Positions 15,733 through 23,955 of a DNA stretch of 57,396 nucleotides are shown one piece after another. The stretch is taken from positions 1 to 57,396 of the forward strand of contig JAGZOP010000013.1 of the NCBI GenBank assembly GCA_018383195.1, in the 5' to 3' direction. The DNA is from Clostridiaceae bacterium. GTDB taxonomy: Bacteria; Bacillota; Clostridia; Oscillospirales; Butyricicoccaceae. Below the pieces are notes generated by a model. That model saw nothing but the letters and a program-made list of their open reading frames with translations. It ran no database searches and was not told where the DNA came from. Position numbers and translations under genes: made by a program. How positions within the stretch are numbered: position 1 is the stretch's first letter; every line of letters begins with the position of its first letter.

Positions 15733-15939
15733 AATAAAAGTCACGCACACGCATGACACTGTGCCGCCGCAGCCCCGTAACCCAAGGCAGCGTCCGCACA
15801 CCGACCATTGGCCGTCAACCGGATTACCGGCGCGGTCTCTGGAAGCGCCAAAAAACGGCCGACCTGCCGTTATAACCTGAGTTCGAGCAATTTGACTGCA
15901 AAAAGGGGAATTTCTGCGCAAAAATCGGCAGTTTTTCTA

Positions 15940-15968
15940 TTGTAGCCAAAGCTTCATCATGTTATAAT
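15940..15968 (+). promoter_or_regulatory. Promoter P2 upstream of rpsH
   Basis: TTGTAG at 15940-15945, 17 nt, consensus TATAAT at 15963-15968, about 175 nt before the rpsH ATG. It is probably the main promoter for the second half of the ribosomal cluster. Confidence 0.7.
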
Positions 15969-16144
15969 TATCGTTGGTCTGGTTGGTTTCAGGCCGGCGA
16001 TTTTTTGCTTTTGCGGCGAAAAAATCGCATATCCCCAGCACCCGCTGTGAAAGGGTCACGGCGGCGTAGTAAGAAAAGTGGGCGGCAACCCGGGGGCGTA
16101 CCTCCACGAAGTACCGCCAAACTTCTGAAAGGAGCAAACAAAGA

Positions 16145-16543
16145 ATGCAGATCACCGATCCCATCGCGGATATGCTGACCCGTATCCGCAACGCGGCCGC
16201 TGCTCGTCACGATTCTGTTGACGTACCGGCGTCCAAGATGAAGAAGTCCATCGCGCAGATCCTGCTCGACGAGGGCTACATCAAGAATTTCCAGATCGTA
16301 GACGACGGCACTCAGGGCATCATCCGTATCGCTCTGAAGTACGGCGCAAACCGCCAGAAGGCTATCACTGGTCTCAAGCGTGTTTCCAAGCCGGGTCTGC
16401 GCGTCTATGCCGGCGCACAGGAGCTTCCGAAGGTTCTCCGCGGCCTCGGCATCGCAATCATTTCGACTTCCAAGGGCGTCATGACCGACAAGAAGGCTAG
16501 AGAGCTGAATGTCGGCGGCGAAGTCCTGGCATTCGTTTGGTAA
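16145..16543 (+). CDS. rpsH: 30S ribosomal protein S8
   Basis: 132 residues with MQITDPIADMLTRIRNA at the N-terminus and ISTSKGVMTDKKARELNVGGE near the C-terminus, all standard. S8 binds the central domain of 16S rRNA and in Escherichia coli represses the spc operon. Here it is the first gene after the inserted spacer rather than following S14 directly. The site is AAAGGAG. Confidence 0.98.
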   Translation: MQITDPIADMLTRIRNAAAARHDSVDVPASKMKKSIAQILLDEGYIKNFQIVDDGTQGIIRIALKYGANRQKAITGLKRVSKPGLRVYAGAQELPKVLRGLGIAIISTSKGVMTDKKARELNVGGEVLAFVW

Positions 16544-16558
16544 GGAGGGTAATGAATC

Positions 16559-17104
16559 ATGTCTAGAATCGGCAGAGCTCCCATTGCCATCCCGGCCGGC
16601 GTAACCGTCACCGTAGAAGGCACCACCGTTACTGTAAAGGGCGCAAAGGCGACCCTGACGCAGGACGTGCATCCGAACATGACCGTAAAGATCGAGGGCA
16701 ACGAGGTTCTCGTCACTCGTCCGAACGACGAGAAGCAGAACCGTGCACTGCACGGCCTGACCCGTACCCTGATCAACAACATGGTAGTTGGCGTAACCGA
16801 AGGCTTCAAGAAGGAGCTGGAAGTCAACGGCGTAGGTTACCGTGTTGCAATGCAGGGTAAGGACCTTGTGATGAACCTGGGCTTCTCGCATCAGGTTACT
16901 ATGACTCCGGGCGAGGGCATCACCGTTGAGTGCCCGTCCGCGAACAAGATCATCGTCTCCGGTCCTGACAAGCAGAAGGTTGGCCAGTTTGCAGCAGAAG
17001 TACGCGAGAAGCGTCCGCCGGAGCCGTACAAGGGCAAGGGCATCAAGTACGTTGACGAGTACATCCGCCGCAAGGAAGGCAAGACCGGCGCTAAGAAGAA
17101 GTAA
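16559..17104 (+). CDS. rplF: 50S ribosomal protein L6
   Basis: 181 residues with two duplicated L6 domains. SRIGRAPIAIPAGVTV opens the protein, and the PEPYKGKGIKYVDEYIRRKEGK signature is near the end. It contacts the sarcin-ricin loop region used by translational GTPases. AAGGAGG site; 15 nt after rpsH. Confidence 0.98.
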   Translation: MSRIGRAPIAIPAGVTVTVEGTTVTVKGAKATLTQDVHPNMTVKIEGNEVLVTRPNDEKQNRALHGLTRTLINNMVVGVTEGFKKELEVNGVGYRVAMQGKDLVMNLGFSHQVTMTPGEGITVECPSANKIIVSGPDKQKVGQFAAEVREKRPPEPYKGKGIKYVDEYIRRKEGKTGAKKK

Positions 17105-17122
17105 GGAAGGAGAGTGTGCTAA

Positions 17123-17482
17123 ATGGTTTCCAAGAAGGATTCTAACAAGGCGCGTCTCAAGCGCCATCAGAGAGTACGCAGCAAGGTTTCGGGCACCGCA
17201 GATCGTCCGCGCCTTGATGTTTTCAGAAGCGCGAAGAACATCTATGCACAGGTTATCGACGACGTAGCCGGCGTAACCTTAGTCTCCGCATCGACCAACG
17301 AGAAGGACTTCACCGAGTACGGCGGCAACAAGGACGCGGCTAAGAAGGTCGGTCTGATGATTGCAGAGCGCTGCAAGGCCAAGGGCATTGAGAACGTCGT
17401 GTTTGACCGCGGCGGCTACCTGTACCACGGCCGTGTGAAGGAACTCGCAGAGGGTGCCCGCGAGGGCGGCCTCCAGTTTTAA
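17123..17482 (+). CDS. rplR: 50S ribosomal protein L18
   Basis: 119 residues. The basic N-terminus KKDSNKARLKRHQRVRSK binds 5S rRNA, and the core has RPRLDVFRSAKNIYAQVIDD and FDRGGYLYHGRVKELAEGARE. Part of the 5S RNP with L5. GGAAGGAG site upstream. Confidence 0.98.
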   Translation: MVSKKDSNKARLKRHQRVRSKVSGTADRPRLDVFRSAKNIYAQVIDDVAGVTLVSASTNEKDFTEYGGNKDAAKKVGLMIAERCKAKGIENVVFDRGGYLYHGRVKELAEGAREGGLQF

Positions 17483-17500
17483 GTCGGGAGGAGGTAAAAC

Positions 17501-18010
17501 ATGGCTAAGTTTGATCGTAACGATAGAAGAGAGAAGGAAGACGAGTTCAAGGAAACCGTCGTTTCCCTCAATCGTGTATCCAAGACCGTTAAGGGCGGCC
17601 GTATCTTCAAGTTTGCGGCTCTCGTAGTTGTCGGTGACGGCAAGGGCACCGTAGGCTTCGGCCTCGGCAAGGCTTCGGAAGTTCCGGATGCAATCCGCAA
17701 GGGCATCGAGGACGCAAAGAAGAATCTGGTAAAGATCTCGATGAAGGGCACCAGCATTCCGCATGAGGTCATCGGCGAGTTCGGCGCTGGCCGCGTCCTG
17801 ATGAAGCCTGCTGCTCCCGGTACCGGCGTAATCGCTGGCGGCGCAGTCCGTGCAGTTGTCGAGGCTGCCGGCATTAAGGATATCCGTACCAAGTGCCTGC
17901 GCTCCAACAACCCGCAGAACGTTGTAACCGCAACGATCGAGGGTCTGAAGAGCCTGCGTGACGCTGCTCAGGTTGCTGCTGTTCGCGGCAAGTCTGTTGA
18001 AGAACTGTAA
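17501..18010 (+). CDS. rpsE: 30S ribosomal protein S5
   Basis: 169 residues with the double-stranded RNA-binding fold (KETVVSLNRVSKTVKGGR) and the GKGTVGFGLGKASEVPDAI loop where spectinomycin-resistance changes map. A normal fidelity-related protein. GGAGGAGG site, 18-nt spacer from rplR. Confidence 0.98.
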   Translation: MAKFDRNDRREKEDEFKETVVSLNRVSKTVKGGRIFKFAALVVVGDGKGTVGFGLGKASEVPDAIRKGIEDAKKNLVKISMKGTSIPHEVIGEFGAGRVLMKPAAPGTGVIAGGAVRAVVEAAGIKDIRTKCLRSNNPQNVVTATIEGLKSLRDAAQVAAVRGKSVEEL

Positions 18011-18025
18011 TAGGAGGGTAATAAC

Positions 18026-18208
18026 ATGGCAAACATTAAGATTACCCTGAAGAAGAGCCTGGCGGGTCGCCTGCAGAAGCACATTGCGACCGCACACGCT
18101 CTGGGTTTGAAGAAAATCAATGACGTAACTGTTCAGCCGGACAATGCCTGCACCCGCGGCAAGCTGGCTCAGATCAGCTACCTGCTTGAAATCGAAGAGG
18201 AGGCGTAA
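18026..18208 (+). CDS. rpmD: 50S ribosomal protein L30
   Basis: 60 residues: KITLKKSLAGRLQKHIATAH and ALGLKKINDVTVQPDN, the normal short bacterial form. AGGAGGG site, followed after only 3 nt by rplO with a GAGGAGG site inside the rpmD end. Confidence 0.96.
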   Translation: MANIKITLKKSLAGRLQKHIATAHALGLKKINDVTVQPDNACTRGKLAQISYLLEIEEEA

Positions 18209-18211
18209 ACC

Positions 18212-18652
18212 ATGAAGCTTCAGGATTTACAGCCCTCTATGGGCTCGACCCGTCCGGCATACCGCAAGGGCCGTGGCGCAGGTTCCGGCAACGGCAAGAC
18301 CGCAGGCCGCGGTCACAAGGGCCAGTGGGCTCGCTCTGGCGGCGGTGTTCGCCCGGGGTTTGAAGGCGGTCAGATGCCTCTGGCACGTCGCCTGCCGAAG
18401 CGCGGCTTCCACAACATTTTCGGTACCACCTACGCTCCTGTGAACGTAGAGGTTCTCAACTGCTTTGAGGACGGCACCGAGGTAACCACCGAGCTTCTGC
18501 TCGAGACCGGCATCATTTCCAAGGCGCTTGACGGCGTTAAGATCCTTGGCAATGGTGAAATCACCAAGAAACTGACTGTTAAGGCAGCGGCTTTCTCGGC
18601 TTCCGCTAAGGAAAAGATCGAGGCGGCAGGCGGAAAGGCCGAGGTGATCTAA
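18212..18652 (+). CDS. rplO: 50S ribosomal protein L15
   Basis: 146 residues. The glycine-rich N-terminal extension (KGRGAGSGNGKTAGRGHKGQ) penetrates the 23S core, with FEGGQMPLARRLPKRGF following. The C-terminal domain is normal. It ends 1 nt before the secY start. Confidence 0.98.
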   Translation: MKLQDLQPSMGSTRPAYRKGRGAGSGNGKTAGRGHKGQWARSGGGVRPGFEGGQMPLARRLPKRGFHNIFGTTYAPVNVEVLNCFEDGTEVTTELLLETGIISKALDGVKILGNGEITKKLTVKAAAFSASAKEKIEAAGGKAEVI

Positions 18653-18653
18653 G

Positions 18654-19943
18654 GTGTTCGAGACACTGAAGAACGCATGGCGGAACGCAGAACTGCGTAA
18701 GAAACTGCTCTATACGCTGTTTATTCTGTTCATTTTCCGTCTTGGCGCTTCGATCCCGGTGCCGTTTATCAACCGCGAACTGCTTGCAAACTATTTTGCA
18801 ACGCTGGACGCGGCGGGCGGTATGCTCAGCTATATCAACGTCTTTACCGGCGGCGGACTTGCGAATGCAACCCTGTTTGCAATGTCGATCACGCCCTATA
18901 TTAACGCATCGATCATCCTGCAGCTCCTGACCGTTGCAATTCCGGCTCTGGAAAACATGGTCAAGGAAGGCGGCGAGGAAGGCCGTAAGAAGATTGCATC
19001 CTGGACCCGTTATCTGGCGGTTGTCCTGGGTCTGATTCAGGGCTTCTCCTACTACGTGATGCTGCGCAATGCTGGACTGCTAACTCAGACCGGCGTTTGG
19101 GCAGGCATCGTGATCGTTCTGACGTTTACCGCAGGTACTGCGCTGATTATGTGGCTGGGCGAGCATATCACCCAGAACGGTGTCGGCAATGGTATCTCGA
19201 TCATCTTGTTCGCGGGCATCGTTTCCCGCGGTCCGGCGCTGGCGAACAGCCTGCTGGGTTTGATTCAGGGCGGCGCAAGAGGTGCACTGCTCGCAGTGCT
19301 CATGGTCATCATTGGTCTGGCATTGGTTGTTTTCATCGTATACATGTCCAATGCAGAGCGCCGTATCCCGATCCAGTACGCAAAGCGCGTAGTTGGTCGT
19401 AAGATGTACGGTGGTCAGTCCACCTTCCTGCCGATCAAGGTCAATGCAACCGGCGTTATGCCGATCATCTTCGCTTCCTCTATCCTGTCTCTGCCGGCAA
19501 CCGTATTTATGTTCTACACGCCGCAGGCAGGCAGCATTGGCAGCGTAATTAAGGATCTGTTCTCGCAGGACAACCCGTTCTATATCGTGCTTTACGCGAT
19601 CTTGATTATTGCATTCTCGTATTTTTATGCGTCGATCCAGTTTAACCCGGTCGAAATTGCCAATAATCTGAAGAAGAACGGCGGCTTTATTCCGGGCTTC
19701 CGTCCCGGCAAGCCCACTGCTGACTTCATCACCAAGGCGCTTGCCAAGGTTGTGTTTGTCGGCGCACTGTTCCTCGGCGTTGTTGCACTGCTCCCGCTGA
19801 TCGTTGGTGCATTCTCCACCAGCCTGAGCAATGTAGCTGTCGGCGGCACTTCGGTTATCATCGTTGTCGGCGTCGCACTTGAGACTGTCAAGCAGATCGA
19901 GGCGCAGCTGATGATGCGTCACCATAAGGGCTTCCTCGAATAA
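18654..19943 (+). CDS. secY: Preprotein translocase subunit SecY
   Basis: 429 residues with ten predicted transmembrane helices. It is the pore of the Sec translocon with SecE and SecG. The plug/TM2 region (SYINVFTGGGLANATLFAMSITPYINASI, quoted in part) and cytoplasmic loops such as YAKRVVGRKMYGGQ are conserved. The start is GTG at 18654 with AGGTGATCTAAG upstream and 1 nt from the rplO stop, so coupling is likely. It is the usual partner of ribosomal genes in the spc operon. Confidence 0.97.
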   Translation: MFETLKNAWRNAELRKKLLYTLFILFIFRLGASIPVPFINRELLANYFATLDAAGGMLSYINVFTGGGLANATLFAMSITPYINASIILQLLTVAIPALENMVKEGGEEGRKKIASWTRYLAVVLGLIQGFSYYVMLRNAGLLTQTGVWAGIVIVLTFTAGTALIMWLGEHITQNGVGNGISIILFAGIVSRGPALANSLLGLIQGGARGALLAVLMVIIGLALVVFIVYMSNAERRIPIQYAKRVVGRKMYGGQSTFLPIKVNATGVMPIIFASSILSLPATVFMFYTPQAGSIGSVIKDLFSQDNPFYIVLYAILIIAFSYFYASIQFNPVEIANNLKKNGGFIPGFRPGKPTADFITKALAKVVFVGALFLGVVALLPLIVGAFSTSLSNVAVGGTSVIIVVGVALETVKQIEAQLMMRHHKGFLE

Positions 19944-19985
19944 GGAAACCTTTCCATCGCTTCATTTTTACTGGAGGCATTTTCA

Positions 19986-20615
19986 GTGAATTTAATTTTA
20001 CTTGGCGCTCCGGGCGCCGGTAAGGGCACTCTGGCGGCATACCTCATCGAAAAGATGGGGGTGCCGTCGGTGTCCACCGGCAACATTCTCCGTGAGGCCA
20101 TTGCAAACAATACCGCGCTTGGTCAGAAAGCCAAGCAGTACATGGACGCCGGTCAGCTCGTACCGGATCAGTTGGTCATCGACCTGCTGAAGGATCGCAT
20201 CGCGCAGGATGACTGCAAGGGCGGCTTCATTCTGGACGGCTTCCCGCGCACCATTCCGCAGGCCGAGGCACTCGACCAGATCGCACAGATCGACTGCGCC
20301 CTTTCCCTTGAGGTTCCGGACGAAGTCATCGAAGGCCGTATGACCGGCCGCCGCGTCTGCCTCAAGTGCGGCGCGACCTATCATATCAAGGCAAACCCGC
20401 CGAAGGTAGAGAATACCTGCGACAACTGCGGCGACCAGCTTCACATCCGCAAGGATGATAAGCCCGAAGTCGTACAGCATCGTTTGGCAACCTACCATGA
20501 GCAGACTGAGCCGCTGAAGGATTACTACGGAAAGCAGGGCAAGGTCAAGAGCATTGACGGAACGCAGGGCATCAAGCAGACCGAGCAGCTCGCTGCTGCG
20601 GCGCTGGGGCTTTAA
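19986..20615 (+). CDS. adk: Adenylate kinase with zinc-binding lid
   Basis: 209 residues. It interconverts ATP + AMP and 2 ADP. The P-loop GAPGAGKGT is near residues 7-15, and DGFPRT is near 84. The lid carries two Cys pairs (CLKCGATYH and CDNCGDQL), so it is the structural-zinc form. The start is GTG at 19986 with TGGAGG 9 nt upstream. It follows secY by 42 nt, as in many Firmicutes. Confidence 0.97.
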   Translation: MNLILLGAPGAGKGTLAAYLIEKMGVPSVSTGNILREAIANNTALGQKAKQYMDAGQLVPDQLVIDLLKDRIAQDDCKGGFILDGFPRTIPQAEALDQIAQIDCALSLEVPDEVIEGRMTGRRVCLKCGATYHIKANPPKVENTCDNCGDQLHIRKDDKPEVVQHRLATYHEQTEPLKDYYGKQGKVKSIDGTQGIKQTEQLAAAALGL

Positions 20616-20621
20616 GAAGAT

Positions 20622-21386
20622 ATGATCAATATCAAAACCGAAAAAGAACTGGAGCTGATGCGCGTTGCCTGCCGCATTACCGCGCTTGCGCGCAAGGCGG
20701 CGGCGGATGCAGTCGCTCCGGGGGTTACTACAGACGAAATTGACCGCGTTGTCCGCAAGACGATTGAGGATGCAGGCGCAAAGCCTTCCTTCCTTGGTTA
20801 CGGCGGCTTCCCGGGCAGCGCCTGTGTATCGATCAACGATGAGGTCATCCACGGAATCCCCTCGAAAAAGCGGGTGATTCAGGCGGGTGATATCGTCAAA
20901 GTGGACGTTGGCGCATATATCGGCGGCTTCCACGGCGACTGCGCCTGCACGGTTCCCTGCGGGGAAATCAGTGACGAGGCTAAGCGCCTGATCGAGGTAA
21001 CCCGACAGAGTTTCTATGAGGGTATCAAATTTGCCCGTGTTGGGTATCGCATTTCCGATATTTCGAGCGCTGTGCAGGCTTATGTCGAAGCGCAGGGATT
21101 TTCGGTGGTGCGTGATTTCGTCGGCCATGGCGTCGGCGCGCAGCTGCACGAGAGCCCGGAGGTGCCGAATTTCGGCAGACCGGGGCACGGCGTTCGTCTG
21201 CAGCCGGGAATGACCCTCGCAATTGAGCCAATGGTCAACGCTGGGGGATATGGTGTGCATGTGCTGTCTGACGGCTGGACAACCAAGACCAGAGACGGCA
21301 AGCTGTCTGCACACTACGAGAACACCGTTGCAATTACAGACGGTGATCCCGAAATTCTCACCAATATCGACGGAGAGGTACTTTAA
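20622..21386 (+). CDS. map: Methionine aminopeptidase, type I
   Basis: 254 residues. It removes the initiator methionine from nascent proteins and is a two-metal enzyme. Metal ligands are in VKVDVGAYIGGFHGDCA (aspartates), GHGVGAQLHESP (histidine) and the two C-terminal glutamates (MTLAIEPM and AHYENTVAI). The ATG is 6 nt after adk with AAGAAG-type weak spacing. The adk-map-KOW-infA order is the common Firmicute arrangement. Confidence 0.97.
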   Translation: MINIKTEKELELMRVACRITALARKAAADAVAPGVTTDEIDRVVRKTIEDAGAKPSFLGYGGFPGSACVSINDEVIHGIPSKKRVIQAGDIVKVDVGAYIGGFHGDCACTVPCGEISDEAKRLIEVTRQSFYEGIKFARVGYRISDISSAVQAYVEAQGFSVVRDFVGHGVGAQLHESPEVPNFGRPGHGVRLQPGMTLAIEPMVNAGGYGVHVLSDGWTTKTRDGKLSAHYENTVAITDGDPEILTNIDGEVL

Positions 21387-21387
21387 A

Positions 21388-21657
21388 GTGGAGTCCCATA
21401 TTTCCGATATTGTGCTGTCGCTGTCCGGCCGGGACAAAGGCATGCTGATGGTGGTCGTCCGCGAGGATGAAACCTATCTCTGGCTTGCCAACGGCAAGGG
21501 ACGGCGTGCGGAAGCCCCCAAGCGCAAAAAGCGCAAGCATACCGCATATCAGGGTTCGTGCGATGAATGGACGCGAGAGCGTATGTTCGCAAACGGCCGT
21601 CTGAGCAATAGCGAAATCCGTAAGGCTCTTGCCCTCTGGGCGGGAGACGTTGACTAA
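21388..21657 (+). CDS. KOW-domain RNA-binding protein (L14e-like, YbzG type)
   Basis: 89 residues from GTG 21388, which has GGAGAGG 9 nt upstream and lies 1 nt after the map stop. The N-terminal half resembles a KOW/L14e fold (DIVLSLSGRDKGMLMVVV), followed by a basic stretch KAPKRKKRKHTAYQG-like (EAPKRKKRKHTAYQG) and an acidic C-terminus. Similar small proteins sit between map and infA in many Firmicutes and are thought to bind ribosomal RNA; the exact role is unknown. Confidence 0.85.
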   Translation: MESHISDIVLSLSGRDKGMLMVVVREDETYLWLANGKGRRAEAPKRKKRKHTAYQGSCDEWTRERMFANGRLSNSEIRKALALWAGDVD

Positions 21658-21704
21658 GGGATTGTTTCCCGATTCAAATTGACCGAGGAAGGTAAGATTA
21701 CTTT

Positions 21705-21923
21705 ATGGCAAAAGACGACGTAATTGAGCTGGAAGGTACCGTCATAGAGGCGCTGCCAAACGCCACGTTCAAGGTTGAGATCCCGGGTGGTCACCAGATT
21801 CTGGCGCACATCTCCGGCAAGCTCCGCATGAACTTTATCCGCATTCTCCCCGGCGACAAGGTCACCGTTCAGATGTCGCCCTACGACCTGACCCGCGGTC
21901 GTATTACTTGGCGTTCCAAGTAA
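21705..21923 (+). CDS. infA: Translation initiation factor IF-1
   Basis: 72 residues, a single S1/OB-fold: DDVIELEGTVIEALPNATFKV, HISGKLRMNFIRILPGD and SPYDLTRGRITWR, all canonical. It binds the ribosomal A site during initiation. A GAGGAAGG site stands upstream. Confidence 0.98.
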   Translation: MAKDDVIELEGTVIEALPNATFKVEIPGGHQILAHISGKLRMNFIRILPGDKVTVQMSPYDLTRGRITWRSK

Positions 21924-22019
21924 CAAAAGCGGGCGGAGGCGTTTTGTGACCGAAGCGCCAGCGGTCGCCGGAAAACCGGTGTCCCATCCCACCAAAAATT
22001 TTGATGGAGGTAAAAAGCA

Positions 22020-22133
22020 ATGAAGGTAAGACCGTCTGTAAAGCCGATCTGTGAGAAGTGCAAGATCATTCGCCGCAAGGGCCGCGTAATGGTTATCTGC
22101 CAGAACCCGAAGCACAAGCAGAAGCAGGGCTAA
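22020..22133 (+). CDS. rpmJ: 50S ribosomal protein L36
   Basis: 37 residues (MKVRPSVKPICEKCKIIRRK and onwards). The zinc ligands C-x2-C-x12-C-x4-H are all present, so this is the zinc-binding form. ATG 22020 has TGGAGG upstream. It is separated from infA by 96 nt and from rpsM by a long 279-nt spacer. Confidence 0.96.
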   Translation: MKVRPSVKPICEKCKIIRRKGRVMVICQNPKHKQKQG

Positions 22134-22412
22134 TCTTCGCATGACCGCCTGATACTTCGTTGCGGATTCGTTTGCGTACCTTTGTACGCGGCGCTCATCC
22201 GCGCCTCGTCTCAGACGATCCTGCTTGATTATCCGCGTGCAGACGCTGCGCGCGGTGAAATTTGAAAAAATCAGCATCTGCTGATTTTCTTTGGTACACA
22301 CGAAACCGACAAGCACGCGGGGCGTTCCCCACGGCGCTGCAGGGGCGGAGACGGTCCCTATACTGGTTTCGCAAACACGTCTCAGTGAAAATACTTGGAG
22401 GTATTTATAACT
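22134..22412 (+). other. Structured spacer rpmJ-rpsM with small repeat
   Basis: 279 nt without a gene. 22155-22205 carries a hairpin repeat (TTGCGTACC-TTTGTACGCGGC) shared with 33490-33540 downstream of infB. AAAATCAGCA-TC-TGCTGATTTT (about 22265-22289) is terminator-like on both strands. GGAGG precedes rpsM. No clear sigma-A promoter is visible, so expression downstream may depend on read-through. Confidence 0.55.
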
Positions 22413-22781
22413 ATGGCACGTATTGCCGGTGTTGACCTTCCCCGTGAAAAGCGCGTAGAGATTGGCCTGACCTACATCTACGGCATCGGTCGGAAGCTGT
22501 CCAATGACATTCTTGCAAAGACTGGGATCAATCCCGATACCCGTGTAAAGGACCTGACTGAGGATGAGGCTGCTAAGCTGCGTGAAGTCATCGAGCGTGA
22601 CTACACCGTAGAGGGCGACCTGCGCCGTGAGATCGGTCTGAATATCAAGCGTCTGGTTGAAATCGGCTGCTACCGCGGCCTGCGTCATCGCCGTGGCCTG
22701 CCGGTTCGCGGTCAGCGCACCAAGACCAACGCACGTACCCGCAAGGGCCCGAAGAAGACCATTGCGAACAAGAAGAAGTAA
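22413..22781 (+). CDS. rpsM: 30S ribosomal protein S13
   Basis: 122 residues from ATG 22413, with TTGGAGG upstream and the family N-terminus ARIAGVDLPREKRVEIGLTY. The C-terminus RGQRTKTNARTRKGP is standard. It contacts P-site tRNA and bridges to the large subunit. An upstream in-frame start would include the ribosome binding site, so it is rejected. Confidence 0.98.
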   Translation: MARIAGVDLPREKRVEIGLTYIYGIGRKLSNDILAKTGINPDTRVKDLTEDEAAKLREVIERDYTVEGDLRREIGLNIKRLVEIGCYRGLRHRRGLPVRGQRTKTNARTRKGPKKTIANKKK

Positions 22782-22797
22782 GGAGGGAGCGATTTAA

Positions 22798-23202
22798 ATG
22801 GCTAAGGTACAGAAAAAGGGCGCACAGGTTCGCACCAAGCGTCGTGAGCGCAAGAACATTGAAAAGGGCGCAGCGCATATCCGCTCCTCCTTCAATAACA
22901 CCATCGTTACCATCACTGACCTGAACGGTAACGCACTCTCCTGGGCTTCCGCTGGCGAGATGGGCTTCCGCGGTTCCCGTAAGTCTACTCCGTTCGCAGC
23001 ACAGACCGCAGCAGAGACCGCTGCAAAGGCTGCAATGGAGCACGGCCTTAAGACCGTAGAAGTTTACGTAAAGGGCCCGGGTTCCGGCCGTGAGGCTGCG
23101 ATCCGTGCACTGCAGGCAACCGGCCTCGAGGTAACCATGATTAAGGACGTTACCCCGATCCCGCACAACGGCTGCCGCCCGCCCAAGAGAAGAAGAGTAT
23201 AA
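22798..23202 (+). CDS. rpsK: 30S ribosomal protein S11
   Basis: 134 residues: GAAHIRSSFNNTIVTITD, SAGEMGFRGSRKSTPFAAQ and the C-terminal TPIPHNGCRPPKRRRV, which form the platform contact near the Shine-Dalgarno helix. AAGGAGGG site. Confidence 0.98.
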   Translation: MAKVQKKGAQVRTKRRERKNIEKGAAHIRSSFNNTIVTITDLNGNALSWASAGEMGFRGSRKSTPFAAQTAAETAAKAAMEHGLKTVEVYVKGPGSGREAAIRALQATGLEVTMIKDVTPIPHNGCRPPKRRRV

Positions 23203-23221
23203 TTAAGGAGGAACCAAAACT

Positions 23222-23815
23222 ATGGCAAAGAATATGCAGCCCGTTCTGAAGCGTTGCAAGACGCTGGGCCTTTCCCCCGCTGTGCTTGGTTACTCCAAGG
23301 AGTCCAAGCGCACCCCGAAGCAGTCTCGCCGCAAGCAGTCCGAGTACGGCCTGCAGCTGACCGAGAAGCAGAAGGTAAAGTTCATCTACGGCGTACTCGA
23401 GAAGCAGTTCCGTGCTTACTACGAGAAGGCTGAGCGCAAGCAGGGCGTAACCGGTGAGGTTCTGCTCCAGGAGCTGGAGCGCCGTCTGGACAACGTCGTA
23501 TTCCGTATGGGCTTTGCGAACACCCGCCGCGAGGCACGTCAGCTCGTAAACCACGGTCACTTCACCGTAAACGGCAAGCGCGTAAACATCCCGTCTTATC
23601 AGATCCGTCTGGGCGATGTAGTTGCTGTTTCTGAGAAGTCCCGCACTACTACCAAGTTCAAGTCCCTCATCGAAGAGCAGGGCAAGAAGCCGATGCCGAA
23701 GTGGATCGACAAGGCTGCTGAGTCCTTCGAGGGTAAGATCATTGCTATGCCGGCCCGCGACGACATCGACTATGAGGTTGCTGAGCACCTGATCGTCGAG
23801 TTGTACTCCAAATAA
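23222..23815 (+). CDS. rpsD: 30S ribosomal protein S4
   Basis: 197 residues. An S4 RNA-binding domain lies at about 93-155 (RLDNVVFRMGFANTRREARQ and HFTVNGKRVNIPSYQI). The N-terminus is short and lacks the Cys cluster of some S4 forms. S4 nucleates 16S assembly and in some bacteria represses this operon. AAGGAGG site. A 140-nt spacer with stems separates it from rpoA. Confidence 0.97.
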   Translation: MAKNMQPVLKRCKTLGLSPAVLGYSKESKRTPKQSRRKQSEYGLQLTEKQKVKFIYGVLEKQFRAYYEKAERKQGVTGEVLLQELERRLDNVVFRMGFANTRREARQLVNHGHFTVNGKRVNIPSYQIRLGDVVAVSEKSRTTTKFKSLIEEQGKKPMPKWIDKAAESFEGKIIAMPARDDIDYEVAEHLIVELYSK

Positions 23816-23955
23816 GCCAAACCCTCGTTTATGGATTTTCGAACGAAGAAATCTGCGCAGCGGTTTTCAGCTTATTGCGGTCTGCTGCGCGGTCTTCGCG
23901 CATTTCCAATCCATTTTGCAAGTTTATTGGCCGAACGTGAAGGAGGGTATCATAT

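Larger units (their letters stand above)
15622..16144 (+). promoter_or_regulatory. Promoter and leader region upstream of rpsH
   Basis: About 520 nt with two promoters (15703-15732 and 15940-15968) and two GC-rich structured segments. The first, 15740-15870, has TGTGC...GCACA closure and nested GACC/GGTC and CCGG/CCGG pairs. The second, about 15990-16110, includes GGCGTACCTCCACGAAGTACCGCC. An AAGGAGC site precedes rpsH. No open frame with a ribosome binding site is seen. It may contain a leader or small RNA. Confidence 0.5.

Noticed and set aside
15733..15900. Cobalamin-like or other known riboswitch before rpsH
   Set aside because: The CACTGTG and AAGGCAGCG fragments do not occur in the order or spacing of a cobalamin box, and no other known riboswitch consensus fits.
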